The translations under genes were made by a program, and so were the position numbers. This document shows, in pieces, positions 54,062 through 63,428 of a stretch of 64,000 bases of DNA. Each line of letters starts with the position of its first letter. The stretch's first letter is position 1. Source of the DNA: an uncultured Opitutales bacterium (GTDB lineage: Bacteria > Verrucomicrobiota > Verrucomicrobiia > Opitutales > Intestinicryptomonadaceae); assembly GCA_944389195.1 (NCBI GenBank), contig CALXLM010000040.1:58747-122746 (forward strand). Reading direction: 5' to 3'. Below the pieces are notes generated by a model, which did no database searches, had not been told where the DNA came from, and saw only the letters and a list, made by a program, of their open reading frames with translations.

Positions 54062-55906
54062 ATGCCAGAAAAAGACCTTATCATAACCGCAATCCTTCTT
54101 CTCATATGTGTAGCCTTGTTTATAAGCGGAAAAATAAGGCCGGATTTCGTGGCGGTGATGGCGATTGCGGGAATATCGCTTTCCGGGGTTCTCACGTTCA
54201 GGGAGGCCCTTTCGGGATTCGCCGAACCCACCATTTTGATGATTGCGCTCATGTTCGTCATAAGCGAGGCGTTTTCGCGTACGGGCATATCGTACCGCAC
54301 GGGGGAGTGGATTTACAGAAAATCGGGCAAAAACGTGCCATGGGCCATGGTGCTTCTTATGATGTCGGTTGCGGTTTTGGGAAGCGTGATGAGCACAACC
54401 GCAATAATCGCCATATTTCTTCCCATAACGCTCAGCCTATGCAGGCGCCTGAAAATATCCCCGTCAAAACTTCTTATGCCGCTGGCGTTTGCCGGAATAA
54501 TAAGCGGAATGATGACCCTTGTAGCGACAAGCCCGAACATGATAATAAACGCCGTTCTCGAAAACTCCGGAAACGAGCCTTTCGGGTTTTTCTCTATAAC
54601 CCCGCTCGGCCTTATAGTGCTCGCCATGGGCGTATTGTACATGCTGTACGTGCACCGGTTTCTCGGGAACTCCAAAGAGCCGAAAGCCGCGGTAAAGGCC
54701 CGTAAAAATCTCGAAGACTACATACGCGACTACCGGCTTGGGGGGCGCGGATGCGTATTCCGCGTAAAAAGCGGGTCCCCCGTCGCCGGAAAAACCATGC
54801 GCGACGCCGGCATACGCTCGAAATATTCGGCAAACATAGTGTGCATAGAGCGCGCCGAGGGAAAGAAATCCTCGCTTATAAACCCCCTGCCCGAAACGGA
54901 AATACGCGAAGGCGACGCCATGTACGCCGACATGGCGCAAAAACCGCCCATGCGCCTCCTGATGGAGACGGAACTCGGATTGGAAATGGAGGCGCTCCAG
55001 AACAAAAGATTTTTGGACAAATCCATGCAAATGGGCATGGCAGAAATCTCCGTAATTCCGGAGTCGGAATACATAGGCAGAACGCTGGCCGGCGTAAACT
55101 TCAGGAAAGTTTTCGGTTTGCACGCCGTTGGCCTCCGCAGAAACGGCAGGCCCGTCGGCGGGGATATTGCCCACCTTAAGCTCAAAGTCGGCGATCTATT
55201 GCTTGTAGTCGGCCCCCGAAAGACCATTCGAAGGCTCTTTTCAAACGAAATAGGATTTGCCGTAATCAGCATGCCCGCCGAGCTTTCCGACACCGCCAGC
55301 GCTCCGGACAAGGCTCCATACGCCATTTTGAGCATGGCGTTCATGATAGTTTTAACGGCCTTCAATATCGTTCCGGGCGCGCTGGCGGCACTTTTGGCGT
55401 GCATAGCCATGGTTCTGGCAGGCTGCATCAGCGTCGAAGCGGCATACAAGTCGATAAAACTCCCGACGGTCACGCTAATAGCGTGCATGATGCCTTTTGC
55501 GGCCGCCCTTGAAAAAACGGGCGCGGTAAAGATGGCCGCCGAATGGCTTTTCGCATTGTGCGGGGGCGGAGGGCCGCATGCGGTGCTTGCCGGAGTTTTC
55601 GCACTGACAATTTTCATAAGCATATTCATGTCCAACATAGTCACTACTATTCTGATAGCCCCCGTTGCCGTCAGCGCGGCAGACATGCTCGGAGTATCGC
55701 CCCTCCCTTTCGCCATGGGCGTTGCCATTGCCGCCTCTACCGCATTTGCCTCGCCGCTGTCCACGGCCGTAAACCTTATGGTTTGGGAGCCCGGCAGATA
55801 CACTTTCGGAGACTTTGTGCGCATAGGGCTCCCTTTCTCATTATTGGTTATGGCCGTTTGCGTAGCCATTATTCCGATTTTTTTCCCTTTTTACCCTGTT
55901 GTTTGA
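54062..55906 (+). CDS. SLC13-type anion carrier with two RCK_C domains
   Basis: This 614-residue integral membrane protein has an N-terminal helix bundle beginning MPEKDLIITAILLLICVALF and containing SGFAEPTILMIALMFVISEA. Two cytoplasmic TrkA-C/RCK_C-like domains occupy about 220-420 (VFRVKSGSPVAGKTMRDAGI and YIGRTLAGVNFRKVFGLHAV). A second helix bundle has MSNIVTTILIAPVAVS and ASTAFASPLSTAVNLMVWEP. This is the layout of SLC13/CitT-ArsB-like permeases for di- or tricarboxylates, sulfate or similar anions. The start at 54062 is chosen because the membrane domain begins there. The substrate cannot be read from sequence. Confidence 0.85.
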   Translation: MPEKDLIITAILLLICVALFISGKIRPDFVAVMAIAGISLSGVLTFREALSGFAEPTILMIALMFVISEAFSRTGISYRTGEWIYRKSGKNVPWAMVLLMMSVAVLGSVMSTTAIIAIFLPITLSLCRRLKISPSKLLMPLAFAGIISGMMTLVATSPNMIINAVLENSGNEPFGFFSITPLGLIVLAMGVLYMLYVHRFLGNSKEPKAAVKARKNLEDYIRDYRLGGRGCVFRVKSGSPVAGKTMRDAGIRSKYSANIVCIERAEGKKSSLINPLPETEIREGDAMYADMAQKPPMRLLMETELGLEMEALQNKRFLDKSMQMGMAEISVIPESEYIGRTLAGVNFRKVFGLHAVGLRRNGRPVGGDIAHLKLKVGDLLLVVGPRKTIRRLFSNEIGFAVISMPAELSDTASAPDKAPYAILSMAFMIVLTAFNIVPGALAALLACIAMVLAGCISVEAAYKSIKLPTVTLIACMMPFAAALEKTGAVKMAAEWLFALCGGGGPHAVLAGVFALTIFISIFMSNIVTTILIAPVAVSAADMLGVSPLPFAMGVAIAASTAFASPLSTAVNLMVWEPGRYTFGDFVRIGLPFSLLVMAVCVAIIPIFFPFYPVV

Positions 55907-55986
55907 CAGCAAAAAAACACCGCTTGCGCGGAAAATGCGCGGATTGGGATTTAGAAAACTGTTTACCAATTTACTTAAAAAAAACC

Positions 55987-56014
55987 TTGAAAGCGCATAA
56001 AATAAAACTATTTA
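55987..56014 (+). promoter_or_regulatory. Possible sigma-70-like promoter of PEP-CTERM gene
   Basis: TTGAAA at 55987-55992 and TATTTA at 56009-56014 are separated by 16 bases, about 40 bp upstream of the PEP-CTERM start at 56055. The surrounding sequence is strongly AT-rich. The boxes are imperfect and the call is tentative. Confidence 0.35.
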
Positions 56015-56054
56015 ATCTTTCACAAATAAATGAAATAGAGAAATGGGAAACATT

Positions 56055-58109
56055 ATGAACAATAAAAAATTATTTCCATTATTTTCGTCATTTTGTCTGG
56101 TATTGGCTTCCAACGCATCGGCTGAAGACTATGTAGACTTTACCGCGTCCACAAATCCCGACTCCCCCACTCCTATTTCCTCTTGGACGGGAACTTCCGC
56201 AGAGTCAATTTTGTGGAAAGGCAAAGGCAGCAATTCAACCGACTCTCAAAATTGCTACGTGCTTGTGGATACGGACATCACCGCAGTTAGGTTTTTCCCC
56301 AGCGGCGGAGGCGGAGTGCACAACAATGTCTGCATGACTTTTGAAAACGGAACGACATTTACCCTCACAGGCAAAAACGGATTTGAATTTAACGACTACT
56401 CTCAGTCCGGGATAAGTGCCAGTTATGCGATGAATTACATATTCTCAGTGGAAGAGGGCGGCACGGCGAACATAGATATTACAGCAACTCAAACGTACAA
56501 TTTGAACTTGTTCTGCCTCGACAACAACTATACCGGAGGTTCGAATTATACCACATTTGGCAAATACGGGCGCATATTTTCAATAGGCGACGGCATTACG
56601 TTCTCAACAGCTGCCGATATGAACGTAAGCGGCCACAATCCGGAGCTGACCGAATACGATTCAAATTTCATACTCGACGGCAAGCTCGACGTAGCCACAA
56701 CGCTCACATTTAACGATACCATTCTCACCCAAGGTGCCACCGGAGAAATGACCGCAAATTACATTCAGATTCTAAATACGACGGCGACCCTTTCAGGCTC
56801 GGTGATATCGGAAACGTCGCTGTCTTTGGGAGGCGAAGTAACGCAGACTTCAACAGGCGTTTTGAAAGGTGAATCCATCGGCCTCAACGGCGGAAACATA
56901 TCTCTTGGCGGAACAGTCTCAAAAGTTAACGGATCGGCAACAACCCTGGCAACAGTTGGCGGCACCACTTATCTTTCCACAAGCGGAAGCGGATTAAACG
57001 TAGATTCATTCCTTTTCGGCGGGGGCAGCCTCGTGTTGCAAAACGACATGTCGGTGGACAACATTAACGCCGTCTCGGGAACCTCATCTTCCATATCGAC
57101 GGCAGAAGGCGTCACTCTAACAGTGACGGGGAACTCGGAAATAAACGACAGTAGCTATAGTTCGGATTTGACTTTGGGCGGAAAAATTGTCTTTGATGGA
57201 ACTTTGCTATCCTACGGGACTTCGATAACAATCGACAGCGGCGCTACGGTCGAAGTCATGATTCCCGAATTGACGTCAAATGTTTTTGAAATGACAAGGT
57301 CTACTTTAACCGTAAAGGGCACTCTTCTTACGCAGTCCGGAGCTTCCAGCTACCATAAATATTCCACATCTTTCCTAAACTTGACAATCGACGGCGGTTA
57401 TTTCTACGATTCTACGACTGCATTAAACACTTCATCAATAAGAATATGGGGCGGCAACACTTCCGGCCAGGGAATTTTGTCGATACAAAACGGCGGAAAA
57501 ATTAAAACAAACGAGGGTACATTCCTGCAGATCAACTCAGGAGAAATCATAACCGACGGCACGGCTTCAATCGACGTTGGCGGATTAATGTTTGCAAACG
57601 GCACCACAACCAATTCTGTGTCGGTAATGAAATCCTCCGAATTTGTCTCAAAACCCAATATCTTTATATCGGGAGGAACGGATATGTCACCCACAAAAGT
57701 GACGTTTAATCTCTTTGAAGGCAACTATCAATTCGGTTCCGTAATAATACTTAGAAACGGCGAACTAACATTAAAGTTGAACGGTGCGACGGTCTCGTTT
57801 GACGAGTTTATCCCGCTAGGCGGCAGCACGGGCAATATGACGTTTGTAATATATGATTTTGTCGAAAACGCGGTGGATATGGGCAATATCACAAACGACA
57901 TGATAAGTGGTGACGTTATAAATATCGGCACGGACTCTTCCGTAACACTTATTGGATACGACAAAAACAGCAACCCGATCAGCGGCGAATGGATGATAAA
58001 AGACGGTTATCTCTACAATACCGGGCTCGTTCCGGAACCTGCCGAATGGGCGGCAATGATCTCGGCGCTGGCTCTGCTTGCGGTCTACGTAAGGCGTAGA
58101 AGAAATTAA
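56055..58109 (+). CDS. PEP-CTERM surface protein, large beta-helix-like
   Basis: This 684-residue secreted protein has a signal peptide (MNNKKLFPLFSSFCLVLASN then ASA), a long body of repeated short beta-strands rich in Thr, Ser, Gly and Asn (DGKLDVATTLTFNDTILTQG), and a C-terminal PEP-CTERM signal: LVPEPAEWAAMISALALLAV, then YVRRRRN. It should be processed by an exosortase such as the one at 61921-62778. It resembles the PEP-CTERM protein at 14928-16376 in composition and tail, not in detail. GGGA before the ATG at 56055 supports this start over 56043. A terminator follows. Confidence 0.85.
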   Translation: MNNKKLFPLFSSFCLVLASNASAEDYVDFTASTNPDSPTPISSWTGTSAESILWKGKGSNSTDSQNCYVLVDTDITAVRFFPSGGGGVHNNVCMTFENGTTFTLTGKNGFEFNDYSQSGISASYAMNYIFSVEEGGTANIDITATQTYNLNLFCLDNNYTGGSNYTTFGKYGRIFSIGDGITFSTAADMNVSGHNPELTEYDSNFILDGKLDVATTLTFNDTILTQGATGEMTANYIQILNTTATLSGSVISETSLSLGGEVTQTSTGVLKGESIGLNGGNISLGGTVSKVNGSATTLATVGGTTYLSTSGSGLNVDSFLFGGGSLVLQNDMSVDNINAVSGTSSSISTAEGVTLTVTGNSEINDSSYSSDLTLGGKIVFDGTLLSYGTSITIDSGATVEVMIPELTSNVFEMTRSTLTVKGTLLTQSGASSYHKYSTSFLNLTIDGGYFYDSTTALNTSSIRIWGGNTSGQGILSIQNGGKIKTNEGTFLQINSGEIITDGTASIDVGGLMFANGTTTNSVSVMKSSEFVSKPNIFISGGTDMSPTKVTFNLFEGNYQFGSVIILRNGELTLKLNGATVSFDEFIPLGGSTGNMTFVIYDFVENAVDMGNITNDMISGDVINIGTDSSVTLIGYDKNSNPISGEWMIKDGYLYNTGLVPEPAEWAAMISALALLAVYVRRRRN

Positions 58110-58134
58110 TCTTTAATCAGAGTTTTAACTTGAG

Positions 58135-58165
58135 ACGGCGCTTGTAAAAAGGCGTCGTTTTTTTT
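58135..58165 (+). terminator. Intrinsic terminator of PEP-CTERM gene
   Basis: ACGGCGC (58135-58141) pairs with GCGTCGT (58152-58158) over seven bases including one G-T wobble, with a ten-base loop. A run of seven T follows. It lies 26 bp after the PEP-CTERM stop. Confidence 0.65.
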
Positions 58166-58639
58166 GGCGCATACCAAAGCAACACGATCGCCGATTTAAG
58201 TCGGATTTTTCGCTGAACTGTGCGTATTTTTCAGCTAACGCGCGCAAATGTGCTCTCCCTATATAGCATACGGAATCACAACGCAGATTGTGTATCTGAG
58301 TTTGACATAAAAAATTTTTAAATACATGTGTTTTTCCGCCAATACATATATAAAAACAAACCGAATGACCGTTAAATCGGCGATTAACGGCGACGGCAAG
58401 CAAAAATCATCGTACTTTGTAAAAGATTGTGGAATGGGAAAAAGAGAGGGCAAAAAAGTAAAAACCCTTACAATGTCCAATGCGTTATGCAGTTTGTATA
58501 AAATTGGAGACAAAGGATAACCCAAAGTTTTTTATCTGTAATTGTGGAGCGTTCACAAATAGTTACCCCCTTCTACGCGCGTTGACCTCAAAGTCTCTCT
58601 TTCTCTATAATTCCCATTAGCGCAAGATAAAGCACATTG
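58166..58639. other. AT-rich spacer before decayed transposase
   Basis: This stretch of about 470 bp contains no convincing gene. A 64-codon frame (58326-58520) has no recognisable domain. Its position next to a decayed ISL3 element suggests it is partly element-derived or eroded flanking DNA. Confidence 0.4.
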
Positions 58640-59636
58640 TAAATAATGGGGCTTTTATCTTTTAATGGTTAAATGCATGCGCTATAACATAAGTGTTTAA
58701 AGCATTTCAAGAGCTTTCAGGCGTTAGGCTCTACAAGCGCATAGCGGAAATCTTATCAAAACGCCCTCGCCTATTATTATTAATTGTAAACAACAAGACA
58801 TAGCCAATAAATGCGGGTATTGCAAAGCGCGGCGGAACGGGCAACACACAAGCGATACGCGAATAAGCTTAAAGAAGCTTTGCCGTACGAATATCTCCAA
58901 TATAATAGAAATTGACGAGCACACGATACACAAGGGTTGCAATTTTGCGACTACAATAGCGAATTTAACGCATCACAGAATATGAGATGCAATTAATGGG
59001 AAGAATCATAGCGATATGAAAGCGCGCTGTTGCCTTACAATGGAAGAAAAAATTTGAAGATAGTGTGCATGGATTCAGGCAGCGGATACAAAAGCGTACT
59101 GAAGCGCTGCGTTCGGGAGCCAAGATGTGCGGCGGCAGGTTCTATGCAATAAGACTTGCATAGTACCGCTTTATGGAATTTAGCAATGGATTGCAGAAAC
59201 AGGTTAAGCGAAATAGAAAGCTGACGAATTTCCTGCGAAAGCGCAAAGACAGGCTGAAAGCCGATGAGCGGAAGCGATTGTAGATGTTATAAAAAAATCC
59301 CGCAATAAATTTATTGCGTACAAATTTAAGGAGCGATTATGCAAGTTATTAAAGAAAAAGAACCGGGCCGTGAAGCAATGCAAAGAGAAATAAGACGGCT
59401 GAAAGCCACGATGAAAACAATGATACACCGGTTATAGAATTTAAGAAGTTTGCGGAGGCGGTAATCCAATAGCTTGCGCCGATAATAAAGTCGCGGAAGT
59501 TTACAAAGATTAATCGGAATAACGGAGGAAATCCGCCGCAAGATGAAGCCAATTGAGCGCCGAGCCTACGGATACATAAACTTAAAAACTACCGCTTAAA
59601 TGTTCCTGCAGATTGCGGCGAAGTGCTATAAAAAAA
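58640..59636 (+). pseudogene. Decayed ISL3-family transposase (copy 1)
   Basis: Fragments in several frames match an ISL3 DDE transposase and align with copy 2 at the right edge. From 58905 the reading IEIDEHTIHKGCNFATTIAN, then LTHHRI and a stop, corresponds to IGIDEYTIHEGYKFATTIAD in copy 2. KIVCMDSGSGYKS matches the KVVCMDLSSGYRS region. The C-terminal ISL3 signature IERRAYGYINLK and FLQIAAKCYKK is visible near 59554-59636. Many stops and frame changes occur throughout, so it cannot make a transposase. The 5' limit is approximate, and I do not see the terminal inverted repeats with confidence. Confidence 0.8.
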
Positions 59637-59858
59637 ATCGCCTCCCTCAAACCCCTATTCCAGCAACTTTTGCTGTTGTCACGAAAAAACACGCTATTAA
59701 CACAATCCTCCCCGGATACATTCAAACTATTTTTAAGCACATTGGAACACTTGCCGAAAGGGACATATTACTTCCGCAAATCAAGCGAAACGGAGGATTT
59801 ATAAGGCATTTTTTGCATATCTATATCGGCGCGAATACTCCGCCGCCCGCATGCAGAT

Positions 59859-59891
59859 AAAAAAAAGCGCGCACACGGCCTGCGTGCGCGC
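59859..59891 (-). terminator. Intrinsic terminator of pckG
   Basis: The perfect eight-base stem GCGCGCAC (59867-59874) / GTGCGCGC (59884-59891) with a nine-base loop is followed, on the minus strand, by a run of T. It lies 20 bp past the pckG stop. Confidence 0.88.
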
Positions 59892-59911
59892 ACCTTGAAT
59901 TTGCAAGAGAA

Positions 59912-61702
59912 TTAAGAAAGCCTTTCGAGCAGAGCCTCGCGCTCAATCTTAAGCGAACGCGGAAGCATTTCATAAAGCTCTTCCGACAGCGGCTGCGCCG
60001 AAACGGTGGCAGCATCGTAAGACATAAGCTCTTCAAACGTCTCCTTTGAATACTCCATGCCGTCCCAGTCGATATTGTCGTATTCGGGGACAAAGCCGAT
60101 TGCCGTTTCCTTAGCTGTGGCTTCGCCGTGGCGGCGGTTTACAATCCACGCCAGAACGCGCGCGTTTGCGCTGAATCCCGGCCACATAAAATTGCCATCG
60201 GCATCGCGGCGGAACCAGTTCACATGGTAGAAACGGGGAGTCTGGGAAAGATTCTTGCCCATTTTTACAAGGTGTCCGAGATAATCGGCCATGTTGTACC
60301 CGGCAAACGGAAGCATTGCCATCGGGTCGGAGCGCAGCTCACCCTGCTTGCCTTCTGCTGCGGCGGTGCGCTCGGAACCCATCATGGCGCCGAGATATAC
60401 GCCGTGCGTCCAGTTGAAGGACTCAAATACGAGCGGAATGCCTTTCGGGCGGCGGCCGCCTACGACTATCGCCGAAATCGGCACGCCTCCGAGTTCCTCG
60501 ACTGCGTCGTCAAGGCACGGGCAGTTCGCAATCGGAGCGGTAAAGCGGCTGTTCGGATGCGCCGCGGGCGTTCCGCTTGCGGGCGTCCAATCGTTGCCGT
60601 GCCAATCTATAAGGTGCGCCGGCGGCTCGTCGGTCATGCCTTCCCACCATACGTCGCCGTCGTCGGTAAGGGCAACATTTGTAAATATGGAATCCTTCGA
60701 GCATGAAAGCATGGCGTTCGGATTTGTCTTCATGCTGGTGCCCGGAGCCACGCCGAAGAATCCGTTTTCCGGATTGATGGCGTAGAGCTTGCCGTCAGGA
60801 CCGGGCTTAATCCAGGCGATATCGTCGCCAACGCAAGTAATTTTCCAGCCTTTTTTCTGCATGGCTTCCGGTGCGATAAGCATTGCGAAATTCGTTTTTC
60901 CGCAAGCCGACGGGAACGCTCCCGTGACGTAGCTTTTCCTGCCTTTGGGATCTGTGACGCCGAGAATAAGCATATGCTCCGCCATCCAACCTTCGTCGCG
61001 CCCCATGGCAGACGCAATTCTCAGCGAAAGGCATTTTTTACCCAACAGCGCATTGCCGCCGTATCCGGAACCGATGCTCATTATCATGCGCTCTTCCGGG
61101 AAATGGACAATATATGTATTATCGGGGTCGCACGGCCAAATAACGTCGTCTTCTGGCTTGTTGATGGGCTTGCCGACCGAATGGAGGCAGGGAATGAATT
61201 TTCCGTCCTCGCCCAAAACGTCGAAAACTTTCGGCGTCACGCGAGCCATGATCCTCATGCTGACGACCACATACGGCGAGTCGGTAATTTCTATGCCGAT
61301 CTGGGATATCGGCCCCCCGACGGGCCCCATGCTGAACGGAATGACGTACATTGTGCGCCCCTTCATGCAGCCCTTAAAGAGGCCGTTGAGCTTTTCCTTC
61401 ATCTCCACCGGATCCATCCAATTATTTGTGGGTCCGGCGTCAGCCCTTGTCTTCGAGCATATAAACGTGCGCGACTCCACGCGGGCGACATCCCTCGGAT
61501 CCGAGCGGAAATAGTGGCACCCCGGACGCTTTTGCGGATTGAGCCGCACGCAAGCGCCTTTAGCTATCATCTGGTTGAACAGCTCGTCCGCTTCGGCCTG
61601 TGAGCCGTCGCACCAATGAACCTTCTCAGGAGTGGTAAGGGCCGCTATTTTGTCAACCCAAGCAACGAGAGCCTTATTTTTTACTGTTTTGGGATCTATC
61701 AT
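59912..61702 (-). CDS. pckG: Phosphoenolpyruvate carboxykinase (GTP)
   Basis: This 596-residue enzyme interconverts oxaloacetate plus GTP with PEP, CO2 and GDP. It has [20 protein letters not shown], the kinase P-loop [11 protein letters not shown] with its reactive Cys, [51 protein letters not shown] and the C-terminal [20 protein letters not shown]. The length fits the GTP type, not the shorter ATP type. The ATG at 61702 has GGAG eight bases upstream and replaces a frame extension to 61825. It may serve gluconeogenesis or, in fermenters, PEP carboxylation toward succinate. Confidence 0.97.
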   Translation of the reverse strand: MIDPKTVKNKALVAWVDKIAALTTPEKVHWCDGSQAEADELFNQMIAKGACVRLNPQKRPGCHYFRSDPRDVARVESRTFICSKTRADAGPTNNWMDPVEMKEKLNGLFKGCMKGRTMYVIPFSMGPVGGPISQIGIEITDSPYVVVSMRIMARVTPKVFDVLGEDGKFIPCLHSVGKPINKPEDDVIWPCDPDNTYIVHFPEERMIMSIGSGYGGNALLGKKCLSLRIASAMGRDEGWMAEHMLILGVTDPKGRKSYVTGAFPSACGKTNFAMLIAPEAMQKKGWKITCVGDDIAWIKPGPDGKLYAINPENGFFGVAPGTSMKTNPNAMLSCSKDSIFTNVALTDDGDVWWEGMTDEPPAHLIDWHGNDWTPASGTPAAHPNSRFTAPIANCPCLDDAVEELGGVPISAIVVGGRRPKGIPLVFESFNWTHGVYLGAMMGSERTAAAEGKQGELRSDPMAMLPFAGYNMADYLGHLVKMGKNLSQTPRFYHVNWFRRDADGNFMWPGFSANARVLAWIVNRRHGEATAKETAIGFVPEYDNIDWDGMEYSKETFEELMSYDAATVSAQPLSEELYEMLPRSLKIEREALLERLS

Positions 61703-61871
61703 TATTATTTCTCCAGTTTGTATTTGATGAAAGTCGATTCTATTACCTCCATAAAAATTCAATCCGCTTTTTACGAAACATAAAATCCTCTTCAATCTTT
61801 TTTTCAATATTTGCGCCAAAAACACCCCTTTTTCTTTAAAAAGCTACATTTTTGTACAAAAAAAACGGAAA

Positions 61872-61877
61872 ATTATA
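61872..61877 (-). promoter_or_regulatory. Possible -10 box upstream of pckG
   Basis: A perfect TATAAT on the minus strand in the context TACTATAAT lies 170 bases upstream of the pckG start. No good -35 box is seen at the expected spacing, so this is tentative. Confidence 0.3.
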
Positions 61878-61920
61878 GTATCAATAGCCCATAACGAAAC
61901 AAAGGCGCATCTATTGCATG

Positions 61921-62778
61921 CTATAATTTTCTCGCCATTTGCCAAACTGACAGCAAAGCCGCCGCAAAAAATAAATAACCTAAAGTTTCGTGCATCAAAT
62001 GGTAATTTTGGCGCCCCACCGCGGGAGCCAAGCAAACGATTGCCGCAATTCTTAAAGAATTTACCAGATACGCCGAAAGCGCGCACAATACAACGATTGC
62101 CAGCCTTTTGACAAGCGAAAGTCCCCTCCTAAATATCGCGCAAACCACCGCCATTACGACGCACCCCGAAATTATGCCGAAACCGTTGCACTCCGTTGCC
62201 ACAAGATAACTTCTGCCGTCGACGAAAATGCCTATTTGTGGAGAATCTCCCCCGTAAACCAAAAGTGCGGTAGATTTGTTGAAAAGCGACAGTATCCAAA
62301 CCGAAAGTTTGCCCGCAAGGACCCTGAGTGGCAAATCGAATGCCCTTACAAAAAACGATAAGACGGTAAACGCATAAAACGCCCCGCCTGCGGCGTAAAC
62401 ATATCTTTTTTTATCGAAACACGCCACTCCCGCGGCCACCAAAGCCGCCGAAAACCCCGCAAGCGCCAAAAAGACGCCCCATATGCCTAAAAATTTGGAG
62501 GCAATAATCGCCGCATACGCGCCCAAAAGCCACTGTACCGACAAACGCGAAAAAGCCGGCTTGTGGGGGCGAATTCCGTATTCCACCGCCAATATCAGCA
62601 GCACCGTCACAAGAACGACCACCGCATCGCGCAGTTGCTGGCTTTGCACGAGCGCTCCGTAAAGCCAAACCGCGACCGGCGCAAAAGCCGCAAACGCCAA
62701 AACCATGGCCGTAATTTCAAGCCACGAAACGCCGTCTTTGGAAGAATCCGCACTTTTTGAATCGCCGTTCCCGTTCAT
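61921..62778 (-). CDS. Exosortase/archaeosortase-family transmembrane transpeptidase
   Basis: This 285-residue multi-pass inner-membrane protein carries the exosortase catalytic residues: Cys197 in VATECNGFGIISG, Arg243 in NSLRIAAIVCL and His263 in HLMHETLGYLF. About eight hydrophobic segments are visible. Exosortases cleave PEP-CTERM tails after export, and two PEP-CTERM proteins are encoded in this window. The start is taken at the ATG at 62778, because the frame extends to 62862 only through a TTG and no ribosome-binding site is clear. It is followed by pckG but is not clearly cotranscribed. The subclass (Xrt type) is not assigned. Confidence 0.9.
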   Translation of the reverse strand: MNGNGDSKSADSSKDGVSWLEITAMVLAFAAFAPVAVWLYGALVQSQQLRDAVVVLVTVLLILAVEYGIRPHKPAFSRLSVQWLLGAYAAIIASKFLGIWGVFLALAGFSAALVAAGVACFDKKRYVYAAGGAFYAFTVLSFFVRAFDLPLRVLAGKLSVWILSLFNKSTALLVYGGDSPQIGIFVDGRSYLVATECNGFGIISGCVVMAVVCAIFRRGLSLVKRLAIVVLCALSAYLVNSLRIAAIVCLAPAVGRQNYHLMHETLGYLFFAAALLSVWQMARKL

Positions 62779-62917
62779 ATCGCCGTACTTTATGCCGCCG
62801 CGCACACCAATGCGAAGCTGAAAATGCGTAGAATAGAAAATCCTAAGCGCGTCGATGTTCAAGCCTATTCGCTATAAATTTCTTGACTGGCGCCTATCAT
62901 AAATTAATCTTAAAAAT

Positions 62918-63390
62918 ATGAGAAAGGTTGTAGCGTTCCTTACAATGTTTTCCGCATTATTCCCGGTTTTTGCGGAGCAATATCAAGTATCGTTTTACAA
63001 AATAAAAGCGGAATTAAAGGGAGAAGTAGGAACCGAACTTATAAAAAGTATTTTTGATAAGAATGTGGAATCGGGAAATTACGAATTTCTCGGAATGGCA
63101 TGTGTGTGCGATGGAGTGACCGCGACTATAACAAACACCAAACAAACAAGTTATCCCGAATCCTACAACTCTGACGGACTGCCGTCGGCATGATTCGCAT
63201 ACGATACTGGTTTCGTATCTGAATTGACGTCCTTAAACGACAACGGGAAGCTGTCCCTTACCGTCATGGCGCGTTTTAACGAATTTGACGGTTGGCAAAT
63301 ATATAAAGCCAGAGGTTTCGACATTCTAAAACCGAAATTTAGCACCCGTGAAACAGCCACAAGCCTATTCCCAAAGTTTGACATTCCGAT
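62918..63390 (+). pseudogene. Secreted protein gene with in-frame TGA, truncated by ISL3 copy
   Basis: The frame begins MRKVVAFLTMFSALFPVFA, a signal peptide, and runs to a TGA at 63191-63193 (after DGLPSA). The same frame then continues as FAYDTGFVSELTSLNDNGKL through KFDIP near 63389 with consistent protein-like composition, including GWQIYKARGFDILKPKFSTR. It then runs into the ISL3-related sequence without a natural end. A single TGG to TGA change would explain the stop. The product, if any, is a 91-residue exported fragment. I do not recognise the family. It diverges from the exosortase gene. Confidence 0.65.
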
Positions 63391-63408
63391 ATTATTAATT
63401 ATATTCAA

Positions 63409-63428
63409 CAAGATGGCATGCCATCTTG
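63409..63428. repeat. Perfect 20-bp palindrome at the ISL3 junction
   Basis: CAAGATGGCATGCCATCTTG is a perfect inverted repeat with no spacer. It lies about 20 bp after the last protein-like codon of the truncated secreted gene and overlaps the first Cys codon of the ISL3-like reading frame. It may be an element end, an old target site, or chance. Confidence 0.6.

Noticed and set aside
58326..58520. 64-codon plus-strand frame before ISL3 copy 1
   Set aside because: It has no ribosome-binding site, motif or operon partner. It lies in an AT-rich eroded region.
63191..63193. TGA read as selenocysteine or sense codon
   Set aside because: No SECIS-like structure was seen, and TGA terminates many intact genes in the window, including coupled ATGA junctions.
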